Part shown: in pieces, positions 1 through 7,495 of the stretch
Numbering within the stretch: position 1 is the first letter of the stretch
How the letters are laid out: every line of letters begins with the position of its first letter
Origin: CAWBRT01 sp050015355
GTDB taxonomy: Bacteria; Acidobacteriota; Terriglobia; Terriglobales; Acidobacteriaceae
Assembly (NCBI GenBank): GCA_050015355.1
Contig: JBEKBO010000079.1
Location: forward strand, 1-22,269
Direction of reading: 5' to 3'
DNA length: 22,269 nt
Notes under the pieces: generated by a model
What the model saw: the letters and a program-made list of their open reading frames with translations, nothing else
Databases searched by the model: none
Told to the model about the DNA's origin: nothing
Program-made: the position numbers and the translations under genes

Positions 1-1
1 G

Positions 2-109
2 CGCGGCAAACTCTTCTATCGCTTGGCCCAGCAGGCTGTGCAGGTAGATCCGGTCCCGTTTGCAACCCTGGTCAAACCACAACCTGTTGCGTTCGGTGGC
101 GTTAAGTAA
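2..109 (+). CDS. C-terminal end of an unidentified protein (partial)
   Basis: An open frame enters from the left edge and ends at a TAA at 107-109. It encodes about 35 residues, ending VKPQPVAFGGVK. The composition (mixed hydrophobic and charged residues, no low-complexity arginine runs) looks more protein-like than frame 1, which stays open almost as far and gives a Cys/Thr/Gly-rich peptide. The family is not recognisable from this tail. It is on the same strand as the catabolic cluster that follows after a 234-bp gap, so it could be the preceding member of that cluster. That is only inference. Confidence 0.35.
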   Translation, partial: RGKLFYRLAQQAVQVDPVPFATLVKPQPVAFGGVK

Positions 110-343
110 ATACCCACTTGAGGTAATTCATAAACTCCGCACACTCTAGAGTAGGATATTCGCGATCAGTTTACGCACGGCGGGATCGAGCTGTTGGTCT
201 TGACCACACCGAGAACGGCATCTCCGCGCAAACCGCAGCGTTGTGCCGTGCGCGGTAAGCCGGATACGACAGCCACTTCACTACGATTCGGGAGTCGCAG
301 CCGATTTTCGGCCCGGATCGTGCGGGCAAGGAGAAGATCGTAC

Positions 344-856
344 ATGGAAACAACTTCTGTTGCGAAGGCCGAGCAGCCCTGGTCGTTCAAGATGGTAGCG
401 CCGCTCGAGCCGGGCATCGTCTGCATCGACATGGAACGCATGTTGAAGTTCTATACCGAGGTGCTGGGCCTGAAACTGGTGTCCGACTCTCAGACGACGC
501 CCGAGATGAGCACCAAATTCCGGGCCACGCCGCACGGCTACCGCATCGTGCGCATGCAGACGCCTTACGGAGAGCGCATCAAGCTGGCGCAGCCTAAGGT
601 TCCGCCGGTGCAGAACCCGGTTCCCGAATGGGTCTATGAACGGCACGGCTTGGCCTATTTCACTTTCATCGTCGACGACATGAAGCCCATCCTGGCGCGG
701 CTGAAGGCGAACAAGGTGAGGCTAGTCAGCGAAGAACCGGTCGAGGTCCGCAAGGGCATATTTGCCCAATACGTGCTGGACCCGGAAGGCAACTACGTGG
801 AATTCGTGGAGTTTGCGGACATCGCATCCTATCGGCCCGATCTTTTCAAGAAGTGA
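344..856 (+). CDS. VOC superfamily protein (glyoxalase/extradiol dioxygenase fold)
   Basis: This 170-residue protein has the vicinal-oxygen-chelate fold pattern. A first beta-alpha module (around residues 22-45) ends in MLKFYTEVLGLKLV. A second module carries HGLAYFTFIVDD, then DPEGNYVEFVEF near the end. The His of the second module and the Glu of NYVEF sit where VOC enzymes place metal ligands. The first-module His is replaced by Ile in GIVCID, so a full metal site is not certain. The ATG at 344 is preceded by an AAGGAG-like ribosome site; the open frame extends upstream to 194 but without a good start. VOC members include glyoxalase I, methylmalonyl-CoA epimerase and ring-cleaving dioxygenases. 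Given the LigI-like and maleate-isomerase-like neighbours, a catabolic role is likely. The exact reaction is unknown. Confidence 0.85.
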   Translation: METTSVAKAEQPWSFKMVAPLEPGIVCIDMERMLKFYTEVLGLKLVSDSQTTPEMSTKFRATPHGYRIVRMQTPYGERIKLAQPKVPPVQNPVPEWVYERHGLAYFTFIVDDMKPILARLKANKVRLVSEEPVEVRKGIFAQYVLDPEGNYVEFVEFADIASYRPDLFKK

Positions 857-1153
857 ACCACCAGGCTGTAGAAGTGCGCAATTGGTCGAGAGAAGCATCC
901 AGAGTGGAAATCATGAGCCCAGCCTCGCCCTCTTTTGCTGAGGTGGGAGCATTCTTTGCGCAGGGAAACCGCGCCGCTCTGGACCGGAATAGCGGAAGGT
1001 GCACCCCGCGATGGAGCCGGGCGTACGGGGTCCCCGGCAAGCGCTTTGGCGTTTGCTGGGGTGACTTCCGAGCCCGGCGGTGATAGTTCAGGGGTGTACC
1101 GACTGTGGAATTGCTCTGATTGCGAGATTTCAGCAGGAAAGGAAACGATTTCC
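857..1153. other. 297-bp spacer without a convincing gene
   Basis: Open frames on both strands cross this stretch, but their translations are Arg/Ser/Pro-rich and look like no protein. The clearest content is one hairpin repeat unit at 1027-1063, listed separately. No convincing promoter was seen. The downstream amidohydrolase has its own ribosome site at the right end (AGGAAAGGAAA about 5-8 bases before its ATG). Confidence 0.6.
1027..1063 (+). repeat. Hairpin repeat unit 1 (variable-stem family)
   Basis: The unit starts GGGGTCCCC and ends TGGGGTG. Arms CCCCGGCAAGCGC (1032-1044) and GCGTTTGCTGGGG (1049-1061) pair over 13 positions around a 4-base TTTG loop. Two of the pairs are G-T, both of which become G-U wobbles in + strand RNA. 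The outer ends match the unit at 21054-21092, while the stem sequence differs completely. It sits between two + strand genes of the catabolic cluster. Confidence 0.7.
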
Positions 1154-2038
1154 ATGTCCAGCAGCGCTCTAGGTCCAGGGTTCTTCTGCCAGGCCCCCGA
1201 TCCGAATCCTCAATCACCGCGTTTCAAGGCCCCGCTGGGAGCGACCGACACGCACTTCCATATTCTGGGTCCGCCGACGAGTTATCCATACGTGGAGGAG
1301 CGCGAGTATACGCCACCGGATGCGCTGCCCTCGGCTTGCCGACGCTTGTTTGACACGCTCGGGATTCAGCGCGCCGTGCTCATCCAGCCTAGCGTCTACG
1401 GCGAAGACAACAGTTGCATGGTGGAGTCTGCGCGCCGGCTCGGAGTGCCCGCCCGCATGATCGTGGTGGTTCCGTTCAACACCCCGGACAAGGAGCTGCA
1501 GCGGCTGCACGATGCCGGGGCGCGTGGCGTGCGTTTCATTCTGGCGCATATCGGCGGACTGCCGCTTGCCGATCTCGAGCGCTTTGCGGAGCGCGTAAAG
1601 CCGATGGGTTGGCACATCCAGTTCTTGTTGCGTCCGGCCAATCTTCTCGAGTTGGAGAGCCGCATCGCCAAGCTGCCCACGGAATATGTCATCGACCACA
1701 TCGGCCTGATCCGCGCGGCGGAAGGCGGGGTGCAGCAGCCTGCTTTCCAGGCGCTTTTGCGGCTTTTCCGCACCGGGCGCTGTTGGGTCAAGCTGACCGG
1801 CGGCTATCGAATATCCGCCGAAGCTCCGCCCTATCGCGAGGTGATCCCGCTGGTGGAGGCGCTGGTAAAAGAACGTCCGGATCGTCTCCTTTGGGGCAGC
1901 GACTGGCCGCACGTGATGATGAAGGGCAAGATGCCGAACACGACTGAATTATTCGATCTGCTGCTTGATTGGGTTCCGGACGAAAAGATCAGGGCACGGA
2001 TTCTCGCCGACAATCCTCAGGCTCTGTTCAAGTTCTAG
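1154..2038 (+). CDS. LigI-like amidohydrolase (2-pyrone-4,6-dicarboxylate hydrolase family)
   Basis: This 294-residue TIM-barrel metal-dependent hydrolase belongs to the Amidohydro_2 family. It opens with the H-x-H motif DTHFHILGP near residue 32, followed by the YTPPDA segment typical of LigI and galactarolactone-isomerase relatives. LGIQRAVLIQPSVYG, ARGVRFI, YVIDHIG and LLWGSDWPH follow, giving the later His and the C-terminal Asp. Characterised relatives open lactones such as 2-pyrone-4,6-dicarboxylate or isomerise sugar lactones, in the cytoplasm. The ATG at 1154 is chosen because AGGAAAGGAAA lies just upstream and the family begins shortly before DTHFH; a frame open back to 935 adds only non-homologous sequence. 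Next to a maleate-isomerase-like gene and an organic-acid transporter, hydrolysis of a lactone or an unsaturated dicarboxylate precursor is plausible. The substrate is unknown. Confidence 0.9.
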   Translation: MSSSALGPGFFCQAPDPNPQSPRFKAPLGATDTHFHILGPPTSYPYVEEREYTPPDALPSACRRLFDTLGIQRAVLIQPSVYGEDNSCMVESARRLGVPARMIVVVPFNTPDKELQRLHDAGARGVRFILAHIGGLPLADLERFAERVKPMGWHIQFLLRPANLLELESRIAKLPTEYVIDHIGLIRAAEGGVQQPAFQALLRLFRTGRCWVKLTGGYRISAEAPPYREVIPLVEALVKERPDRLLWGSDWPHVMMKGKMPNTTELFDLLLDWVPDEKIRARILADNPQALFKF

Positions 2039-2075
2039 CAGGCGAACCGGTTGACCCTCGAACGGGAGATAAGCG

Positions 2076-2780
2076 ATGAGCACTTGGGAGAGAAAACTGG
2101 GATTGATTGTTCCTTCGTGGAACACGGTCAACGAATACGAGTTTCAGCGTGTTTTAATTCCGGCCATGTCGGTGCACTCGATGCGGATCAAGATCACCGC
2201 CGATGATGAAGAGAACTTCACTTGGATGGCCACGCAGGTTCCCGCTGCCTCTAAGTTGCTGGCCCAGGCTAAAGTGCATGCGATCTGCTACGGATGCCTG
2301 GCCGGTGGCTTCATCAAGGGGCCGGGGCACGATCAGGAGATCATCCGCGACATCGAAGCCGCCGCCGGAGTTCCGGGCGTGGCCGCGGCTGCCGCGGTGG
2401 TCGACGCGCTACGCGCCATGGGTGTCACGCGAGTCAGCGTTGCCTCGCCCTACGAGCCTTGGTTGAACGATAAACTCGCGGATTACCTGAAGGCGTTCGG
2501 CATTGAGGTGCTCGCGCTCAAGGGGCTCGGCACTTCGGCGCATGCCAGCTTCACTCCGGAGCAGAATGCCGAGTTGGCTAGCGAAGTCGATCGGCCTGAC
2601 TCGCAGGCTATCTTCATCAGTTGTTCGAATTTCCGCACGCTGGAAATTATTGAGTTGCTCGAAAACAAACTCGGCAAACCTGTGCTGACCAGCAACATGT
2701 GCTCGCTTTGGAAAATGCTGCGCGTCCTGGGCCATCGCCGCTGTCTGCCGGGAGCGGGACGGTTATTCCGCGACGCGTGA
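2076..2780 (+). CDS. Maleate isomerase / arylmalonate decarboxylase family protein
   Basis: This 234-residue protein belongs to the Asp/Glu racemase superfamily branch that includes maleate cis-trans isomerase and arylmalonate decarboxylase. Visible marks are the N-terminal LGLIVPSWNTVNEYEF, a first catalytic-type Cys in AICYGCLAGGF (around residue 70), a second Cys in IFISCSNFRT (around residue 185), and the C-terminal VLTSN...LWKMLRVLG...GAGRLF block. Having both Cys sites fits cofactor-independent isomerase or racemase chemistry through a Cys pair, as in maleate isomerase. The ATG at 2076 has GGGAGATAAG just upstream. It starts 37 bp after the amidohydrolase stop, so the two are probably co-transcribed. 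The substrate cannot be deduced; isomerisation of an unsaturated dicarboxylate made by the neighbouring enzymes is a reasonable guess. Confidence 0.88.
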   Translation: MSTWERKLGLIVPSWNTVNEYEFQRVLIPAMSVHSMRIKITADDEENFTWMATQVPAASKLLAQAKVHAICYGCLAGGFIKGPGHDQEIIRDIEAAAGVPGVAAAAAVVDALRAMGVTRVSVASPYEPWLNDKLADYLKAFGIEVLALKGLGTSAHASFTPEQNAELASEVDRPDSQAIFISCSNFRTLEIIELLENKLGKPVLTSNMCSLWKMLRVLGHRRCLPGAGRLFRDA

Positions 2781-2870
2781 TGCAGCGCACATCGCCGCGC
2801 GTCAGCGAGAGCAGGGCTTCTTTCGCGGGGTGTACCTTCCGCGAATCGGGTTAAACGAAAGGATTCATTT

Positions 2871-4220
2871 ATGGCCACCAATACCCCAACCACGATGCCG
2901 AAGCAAGTGTCGGCCCCTTATACGCATTCACTGTGGACCGGCAAGCGCTTCATCATTGCCGCGTTCCTGTTCTTCAATATGTTCATCAACTACATGGACC
3001 GCATCAATCTGTCGGTTGCCATGCCGATCATTTCCAAGCAGTACAAGTGGGACCCGGCACTGATGGGATGGATTTTTTCAGGGTTCCTTTGGACCTACAT
3101 GGTGTGCCTGATCCCCTGGGGCTGGGCTACCGACCGCTACGGGAGCCGCAGGGTGGGCGCGATCTCGATGACAGTTTGGTCGCTAGCCGGAATGGCCACC
3201 GGGGCTACCATGGGCTTCGGAAGCATGATGGCCTCGAGGCTGGCGCTCGGCGTGGGTGAGGCGGCATCGTTCCCCATCTGTGGCAAGACAGTGCGGCAGT
3301 GGTTCCCAGGCGGCGAACGCGGCCTGGCAACGGCCATCTTCAATGCGGGCACCTTTGCCGGTCCCGCTATTTCCGCGCCCATCGTCGCCTGGCTGGTACT
3401 GCAGGCAGGCTGGCGCTGGTCATTCGTGATCACCGGAGCGGTCGGTATAATCTGGGCAATCCTCTGGTTTACGTTGTTCCGGTCTCCGGCGGAGTGCAGT
3501 TGGCTGCCGGAAGACGAGCGCAATTATCTGCTTTCGCAAACCGGGGCGCCGCCTAAAGCCGCCGCTCCGCAGACCCCGACCAAGGGCGCGCTCGGCCTTC
3601 TGCTCAGCCGCAAAACCATGTGGGGACAGTTCATCACTCAGGGTTGCTGTGCCTACACCATGTACCTGTATCTAGCCTGGCTGCCCTCCTATCTGGTAAG
3701 AGAGCGCCACATGGACCTGATGAAGGCAAGCTGGTTCACCGCCTTGCCTTACCTCATTTCGGTGGTGCTGGGAATTCTGATCGGCAAGCTGAGCGACAGC
3801 ATTCTGACGCCGGAAGCCGTGAAGCAGGGCAAGCGCCGCACGTTGCTGGTCGTTTTCATTCTGCTCTCCAGCGTGGTGTTGCTGACCAATGTGGTCAACA
3901 ACCAGTGGGTGGTGGTGGCGTTGATCTCGCTGGCGCTCACCAGCATCTCCAGCGCGCTGACCCTGAATATCGCGATGTGCAACGACCTGGTATGGGATCC
4001 CAGCATGGCCGCCACGGCGCTCGGCTTCCAGATTCTGGGCGGTAACACGTTTGGCATCTTCGCGCCGATTCTGACGGGCTACATCGTCAAATCAACCGGC
4101 AGCTTCAACAGCGCGTTCTTCCTGGCCGGCGGGCTGTTGTTCCTGGGCGCGGCGACCTCTTTGACGATGACCAGGCGGCCGCTGGCCTTCGGTGAAGACG
4201 AAAAGGCGCTGGCGCGCTAG
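2871..4220 (+). CDS. MFS transporter, ACS (anion:cation symporter) type
   Basis: This 449-residue inner-membrane protein has about 12 hydrophobic segments. The first follows a 25-residue hydrophilic N-terminus and runs into NMFINYMDRINLSVA, the hallmark TM1 segment of ACS-family carriers (hexuronate, glucarate, tartrate, phthalate and related anions). The TM2-TM3 loop WGWATDRYGSRRV is the MFS signature, and RLALGVGEAASFP matches the TM4-5 region of ACS proteins. A central cytosolic loop (around residues 205-245) divides the halves. The ATG at 2871 follows AAAGGATT. The gene lies 90 bp after the maleate-isomerase-like gene on the same strand, so it is the probable importer of the carboxylate processed by this cluster. 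The family is clear; the substrate is not. Confidence 0.93.
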   Translation: MATNTPTTMPKQVSAPYTHSLWTGKRFIIAAFLFFNMFINYMDRINLSVAMPIISKQYKWDPALMGWIFSGFLWTYMVCLIPWGWATDRYGSRRVGAISMTVWSLAGMATGATMGFGSMMASRLALGVGEAASFPICGKTVRQWFPGGERGLATAIFNAGTFAGPAISAPIVAWLVLQAGWRWSFVITGAVGIIWAILWFTLFRSPAECSWLPEDERNYLLSQTGAPPKAAAPQTPTKGALGLLLSRKTMWGQFITQGCCAYTMYLYLAWLPSYLVRERHMDLMKASWFTALPYLISVVLGILIGKLSDSILTPEAVKQGKRRTLLVVFILLSSVVLLTNVVNNQWVVVALISLALTSISSALTLNIAMCNDLVWDPSMAATALGFQILGGNTFGIFAPILTGYIVKSTGSFNSAFFLAGGLLFLGAATSLTMTRRPLAFGEDEKALAR

Positions 4221-4248
4221 TGTGCTTACTTAACCGGCGTATCATCGT

Positions 4249-4287
4249 GGGGGATGCTGCTTCCAGGCTGCATCCCCCGCGGATTTT
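4249..4287 (+). terminator. Hairpin with short T tract between transporter and MoaD-like gene
   Basis: GGGGGATGC (4249-4257) pairs perfectly with GCATCCCCC (4270-4278) around a 12-base loop. TTTT follows after five bases (4284-4287). It starts 28 bp after the transporter stop. The stem is strong, but the T tract is short and offset, so this may be a leaky terminator or an RNA-stability hairpin splitting the cluster. Confidence 0.4.
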
Positions 4288-4308
4288 GCAGAGAAGCAGC
4301 AGGCGGTC

Positions 4309-4599
4309 ATGAGAAAGGGCCACGTTATCTCGACCGGCATAACCATCAAGGCGTTCGGACATATTTCCTCTTTGCTGGGAGCGAGTGCGGTCTTTCTTGA
4401 CTGCGACAGCCAATTGGCGGTCAGCGCGATCCTTGAGCGATTGGGGAGCGCCCATCCTTCGTTTTGCAATTATGTTCGCGACATGAAGGACATTGATGAA
4501 AATCTGCTCATCTTGCGCAACGGCCAAACCGAGGGCTTGGACTCGCTCATCAATCCCGGCGACGAATTGATTCTCGTGACCCCGGTCTCAGGCGGGTAA
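4309..4599 (+). CDS. MoaD/ThiS-family ubiquitin-like protein ending in Gly-Gly
   Basis: This 96-residue protein has a beta-grasp layout. The first strand and loop ITIKAFGHISSLLG resemble the start of MoaD proteins. A helix follows (AVSAILERLG), then ENLLILRNGQ, a LDSLINPGDELILVTPV segment matching the MoaD/ThiS 'l.dGDel.l.ppvsGG' end, and a terminal SGG*. Proteins of this class are activated at the C-terminal Gly by an E1-like enzyme and either carry sulfur as a thiocarboxylate or are conjugated to targets. No E1-like, rhodanese, MoaE or JAMM-peptidase gene is in the window, so it must use a partner elsewhere. The free GG end means no processing peptidase is needed. It lies 68 bp before an M20 peptidase gene. 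The start at 4309 is preceded by only a weak ribosome site (AGGCGG). Confidence 0.8.
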   Translation: MRKGHVISTGITIKAFGHISSLLGASAVFLDCDSQLAVSAILERLGSAHPSFCNYVRDMKDIDENLLILRNGQTEGLDSLINPGDELILVTPVSGG

Positions 4600-4667
4600 A
4601 CGGCTAACGCAATCTCAGTTGATGGCAATTCTCACGCTACCTCCGCTGAGGGAGAAAGGGAAAAATA

Positions 4668-5798
4668 ATGTCATTCCTTGAATTTCTAACGGAACGCCAA
4701 GAAGACATGCTTGGCCTGTTGCGCACGTTTGTCGAGTATGAAACCCCCTCGCGGGACAAGGCTGCTGTCGACCGATTCGGCACCTACCTCGCAAGCCTGT
4801 TTGGTCAGCTCGGCAGTGAGGTGACGATGTTCGAGCGCGCTCATGCGGGAAACATTGTCCGCGCCAGCTTCGGAAGCGGCTCCGAGCAGGTTCTGATTCT
4901 TTGTCACCTTGACACGGTCTGGCCTCTGGGAGAAATCCAGCGGCGGCCGTTCCGTATCGAGAACGGAAAAGCGTACGGCCCCGGCGCTTACGACATGAAG
5001 GGCGGCATTGTGCAAGCCATCTTCGCGTTAAAGGCGATTACGGCTGCTAAGGCGAAGATGCCGCGGAAGGCCGTCTTTCTTTGCACCACCGACGAGGAGA
5101 TCGGCAGTGCCGCATCACGCGAACTCATCGAAGAGGAAGCAAGAAAGAGTGCCTACGCGTTGGTTATCGAACCCGCATCGGGGCTCCAGGGCGCAGTCAA
5201 GCTCACGCGCAAGGGCTGGGGCATGTTTGACGTAAACGTGATCGGCCGCTCGGCACACGCCGGAACTGACCACGCCAAGGGCATCAACGCCGTCGAAGAA
5301 ATGGCGCACCAGATCCTCAAGTTGCAGGCCATCACCGACTATGGCACTGGAACCACTGTCAGCGTCGGCGAAGTTCGCGGCGGAATGGGCTATAACGTTG
5401 TCCCGGACAAAGCCAGCCTTAAGGTCGACTTGCGTGCAGGCACGCAGGCGGAATTGTTGTCGGCGCGGGCGAAGATTCTGGGCTTGACGCCTTTTCTGCA
5501 AGGCGCAACCGTCACCGTGACTGGCGATCTCAACCGGGGGCCGCTGGAGGCTACTCCTGGCAATTGCGCTCTTTATGAGAAGGCCAAAAAACTGGCCGGG
5601 AAACTCGGCTACGATCTGCCGGGTGTGCATGTTGGCGGCGTCAGCGACGGTAATCTTACCTCCGCCTTGGGTGTTCCCACTTTGGACGGAGTCGGAGCCG
5701 TAGGCGATGGCGGGCATGCTCTGCACGAACACGTGGTGTTGGCAGCCATGGCGCCGCGCGCCGCGTTGATCGCGGGCCTTCTTACCAGTGAAGACTAA
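4668..5798 (+). CDS. M20 family metallopeptidase (carboxypeptidase G2 / ArgE / DapE type)
   Basis: This 376-residue di-zinc amidohydrolase has every metal and catalytic motif visible. LCHLDTVW (around residues 83-90) gives the first His and Asp. GAYDMKGG gives the bridging Asp. TTDEEIGS gives the general base Glu and the next metal Glu, VIEPAS another acidic ligand site, and GRSAHAG the dimerisation-domain His. VGGVSDGN and GGHALHEHV provide the last His. The pattern is closest to glutamate carboxypeptidase (CPG2)-like members that cleave N-acyl or C-terminal Glu amide bonds; the substrate is inferred only by family. The ATG at 4668 follows GAGGGAGAAAGGG, a strong ribosome site. It closes the + strand catabolic cluster and converges with tadA after 48 bp. 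Confidence 0.93.
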   Translation: MSFLEFLTERQEDMLGLLRTFVEYETPSRDKAAVDRFGTYLASLFGQLGSEVTMFERAHAGNIVRASFGSGSEQVLILCHLDTVWPLGEIQRRPFRIENGKAYGPGAYDMKGGIVQAIFALKAITAAKAKMPRKAVFLCTTDEEIGSAASRELIEEEARKSAYALVIEPASGLQGAVKLTRKGWGMFDVNVIGRSAHAGTDHAKGINAVEEMAHQILKLQAITDYGTGTTVSVGEVRGGMGYNVVPDKASLKVDLRAGTQAELLSARAKILGLTPFLQGATVTVTGDLNRGPLEATPGNCALYEKAKKLAGKLGYDLPGVHVGGVSDGNLTSALGVPTLDGVGAVGDGGHALHEHVVLAAMAPRAALIAGLLTSED

Positions 5799-5846
5799 AG
5801 GCAATAAGGCGTGCGGGTCCCGGGCAGTCTTCTCACCTGGGTGGCG

Positions 5847-6341
5847 CTAAGAATCGCGCGCGGGTTTTGGGCGTGACGCATTCTCCGCCCGGCGCTCGCG
5901 AAAGAATGCCTGCAACATTTCCATGCAGCGGCCCGCAAGCACTCCCGCAGTCACTTGCATTTGATGGTTCAGCGCCGGATGGTTGACGACCGAGAGCGCC
6001 GATCCGGCCGCCCCCGCCTTCGGGTCTGGAGCCCCGTAAACAAGCCGGCGAATGCGCGCGTGCACCAGCGCTCCGGCGCACATGGCGCACGGCTCCAGCG
6101 TGGCGTAAAGATCGCAATCGGGGAGGCGATAGTTTCCGGCGAGGGCAGCGGCTTCGCGGAGGGCAATCATCTCGGCGTGTGCCGTCGGATCGCAGGCGGC
6201 GATCGTCTGGTTCCATCCGCGTCCAACAATGACGCCATCGCGGACGATCACGGCGCCGACCGGCACTTCCTCTGCCGCCGCGGAGCGCCGTGCCAGTCGC
6301 AGCGCTTCCTCCATCCACAGTTCATCGGCTTTGGCGTCCAT
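5847..6341 (-). CDS. tadA: tRNA-specific adenosine deaminase TadA
   Basis: This 164-residue zinc-dependent deaminase converts A34 to inosine in the tRNA-Arg(ACG) anticodon, which is essential for decoding CGN codons. The active site is clear: the zinc His and proton-shuttle Glu in THAEMIAL (around residue 54), and the two zinc Cys in LEPCAMCAGA (around residue 84). The N-terminus DELWMEEALRLA...EVPVGAVIV matches TadA. The first ATG (6341) is used because the family has this N-terminal helix; the second Met is ten codons further in. It begins 42 bp after the aguA stop on the same strand, so it is likely transcribed with aguB-aguA. A link to polyamines is not known and may be chance. Confidence 0.93.
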   Translation of the reverse strand: MDAKADELWMEEALRLARRSAAAEEVPVGAVIVRDGVIVGRGWNQTIAACDPTAHAEMIALREAAALAGNYRLPDCDLYATLEPCAMCAGALVHARIRRLVYGAPDPKAGAAGSALSVVNHPALNHQMQVTAGVLAGRCMEMLQAFFRERRAENASRPKPARDS

Positions 6342-6383
6342 CCCAGGTGAGTGTAGCAGGGCTCGTGGCAGTGTTAACAGATC

Positions 6384-7433
6384 CTAGCGCGGCTGCTGCT
6401 GCGTCATGCAGTGAATGGCGCCCAGACCCCAGATCAGATCGCCGCAGTAGATCGGTATGACCGTGTGCTTCGGCATCGCGTCCGCAATGGTGTTGAGCGC
6501 AAGGCGGTCGTTCGGCTGATTGAAAGTGGGAACCAGGACGATTCCGTTGAAGATGTAAAAATTGGCATAGCTGGCCGGCACGCGTTGTCCACGGATCACG
6601 ACAGGTGTAGGCATGGGCAGCGTAATAACCCGCAGCGGCTGGCCTCGCGCGCCGATTGTCTTGCGAAGCCGCTTGAGATTTTCGCGGAGTGGCTTGTGGT
6701 TCGGGTCGGCCGGGTCGGGCTCAACCGCGGCTACTACGGTGTTGGGGGCGACGAAGCGCGCAATATCGTCCACGTGGCCGTGAGTATCGTCGCCGGCGAT
6801 TCCGCGCTCCAGCCACAGGACCTTCTTTGCTCCCAGGAAGCGGCCCAGCACCCGCTCGATTTCTTCGCGGCTCATTCCGGGGTTGCGTTGCTGTGTCTGG
6901 CTGAGCAGGCACTCCTCGGTCGTAAGCAGCAGCCCGCGTCCATTGACGTCGATGCTGCCGCCCTCAAGCACCACGTGACGCTTGTTGCCTGCGGCCACAA
7001 ACTCCGGTTCCAACATAGTCAGTCGCAGCAGCCGTGCGATTCGGCCAGGAAGCTGGTCATCCAATTGCCAGTTGCGATATTTTGCCCAGGCATTGAAGCG
7101 CCAATTTGTAATCGCCACAGTGCCGCTTCCGTCGCGCACGAAGATCGGACCCGAGTCGCGCGTCCAGCCGCGATTGGTCGGCCAGCGATGGAAGCGCAGA
7201 TTGGCCGGCAGCTTGGCGCCGGGCTCAACCACGTGGACGAATTCGAGAGCCGCCCGCGCCTTGGCTTCGGCCTGCTCGTCGTTGACGATGATTTCAACGC
7301 GGCCAACTCGTGCAAGATGCCGCACGATCTCCGCGTAGACAAATGGAATCGGGTCGAACCTGCCGGGCCAGTCGCTGCGGTTGTGTGGCCAGGCCAGCCA
7401 CGTGGCTGCCATCGGCTCCCATTCGGCCGGCAT
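6384..7433 (-). CDS. aguA: Agmatine deiminase
   Basis: This 349-residue protein is a member of the Porphyromonas-type peptidyl-arginine deiminase family. It hydrolyses agmatine to N-carbamoylputrescine and ammonia in the cytoplasm. It begins MPAEWEPMAATWLAWPHN, the usual start of the family, and carries WTRDSGPIFV, VLEGGSIDVNG, GDDTHGHVDD (catalytic His/Asp region) and the C-terminal LGAIHCMTQQ holding the nucleophilic Cys. Family members usually have about ten residues before MPAEW, so an in-frame TTG at 7463 could be the true start instead of the ATG at 7433; a frame open to 7664 overlaps aguB and is not credible. It follows aguB by 62 bp (32 bp with the TTG start), giving consecutive pathway steps in one operon. 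Confidence 0.95.
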   Translation of the reverse strand: MPAEWEPMAATWLAWPHNRSDWPGRFDPIPFVYAEIVRHLARVGRVEIIVNDEQAEAKARAALEFVHVVEPGAKLPANLRFHRWPTNRGWTRDSGPIFVRDGSGTVAITNWRFNAWAKYRNWQLDDQLPGRIARLLRLTMLEPEFVAAGNKRHVVLEGGSIDVNGRGLLLTTEECLLSQTQQRNPGMSREEIERVLGRFLGAKKVLWLERGIAGDDTHGHVDDIARFVAPNTVVAAVEPDPADPNHKPLRENLKRLRKTIGARGQPLRVITLPMPTPVVIRGQRVPASYANFYIFNGIVLVPTFNQPNDRLALNTIADAMPKHTVIPIYCGDLIWGLGAIHCMTQQQPR

Positions 7434-7495
7434 GCGATAGTCGCGATCTGCGTGTGCGGACAATTCTGCGTTCGTGCCTCGTGAAAATTCGAATC

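Noticed and set aside
846..1217. Possible - strand gene between the VOC and amidohydrolase genes
   Set aside because: The translation is Ser/Arg/Pro-rich, has no ribosome site, and runs through a hairpin repeat and into the start of the amidohydrolase gene.
6411..7484. 357-codon + strand frame opposite aguA
   Set aside because: The - strand carries the complete agmatine deiminase with its catalytic Cys; the + strand product is His/Arg/Gln-rich noise.
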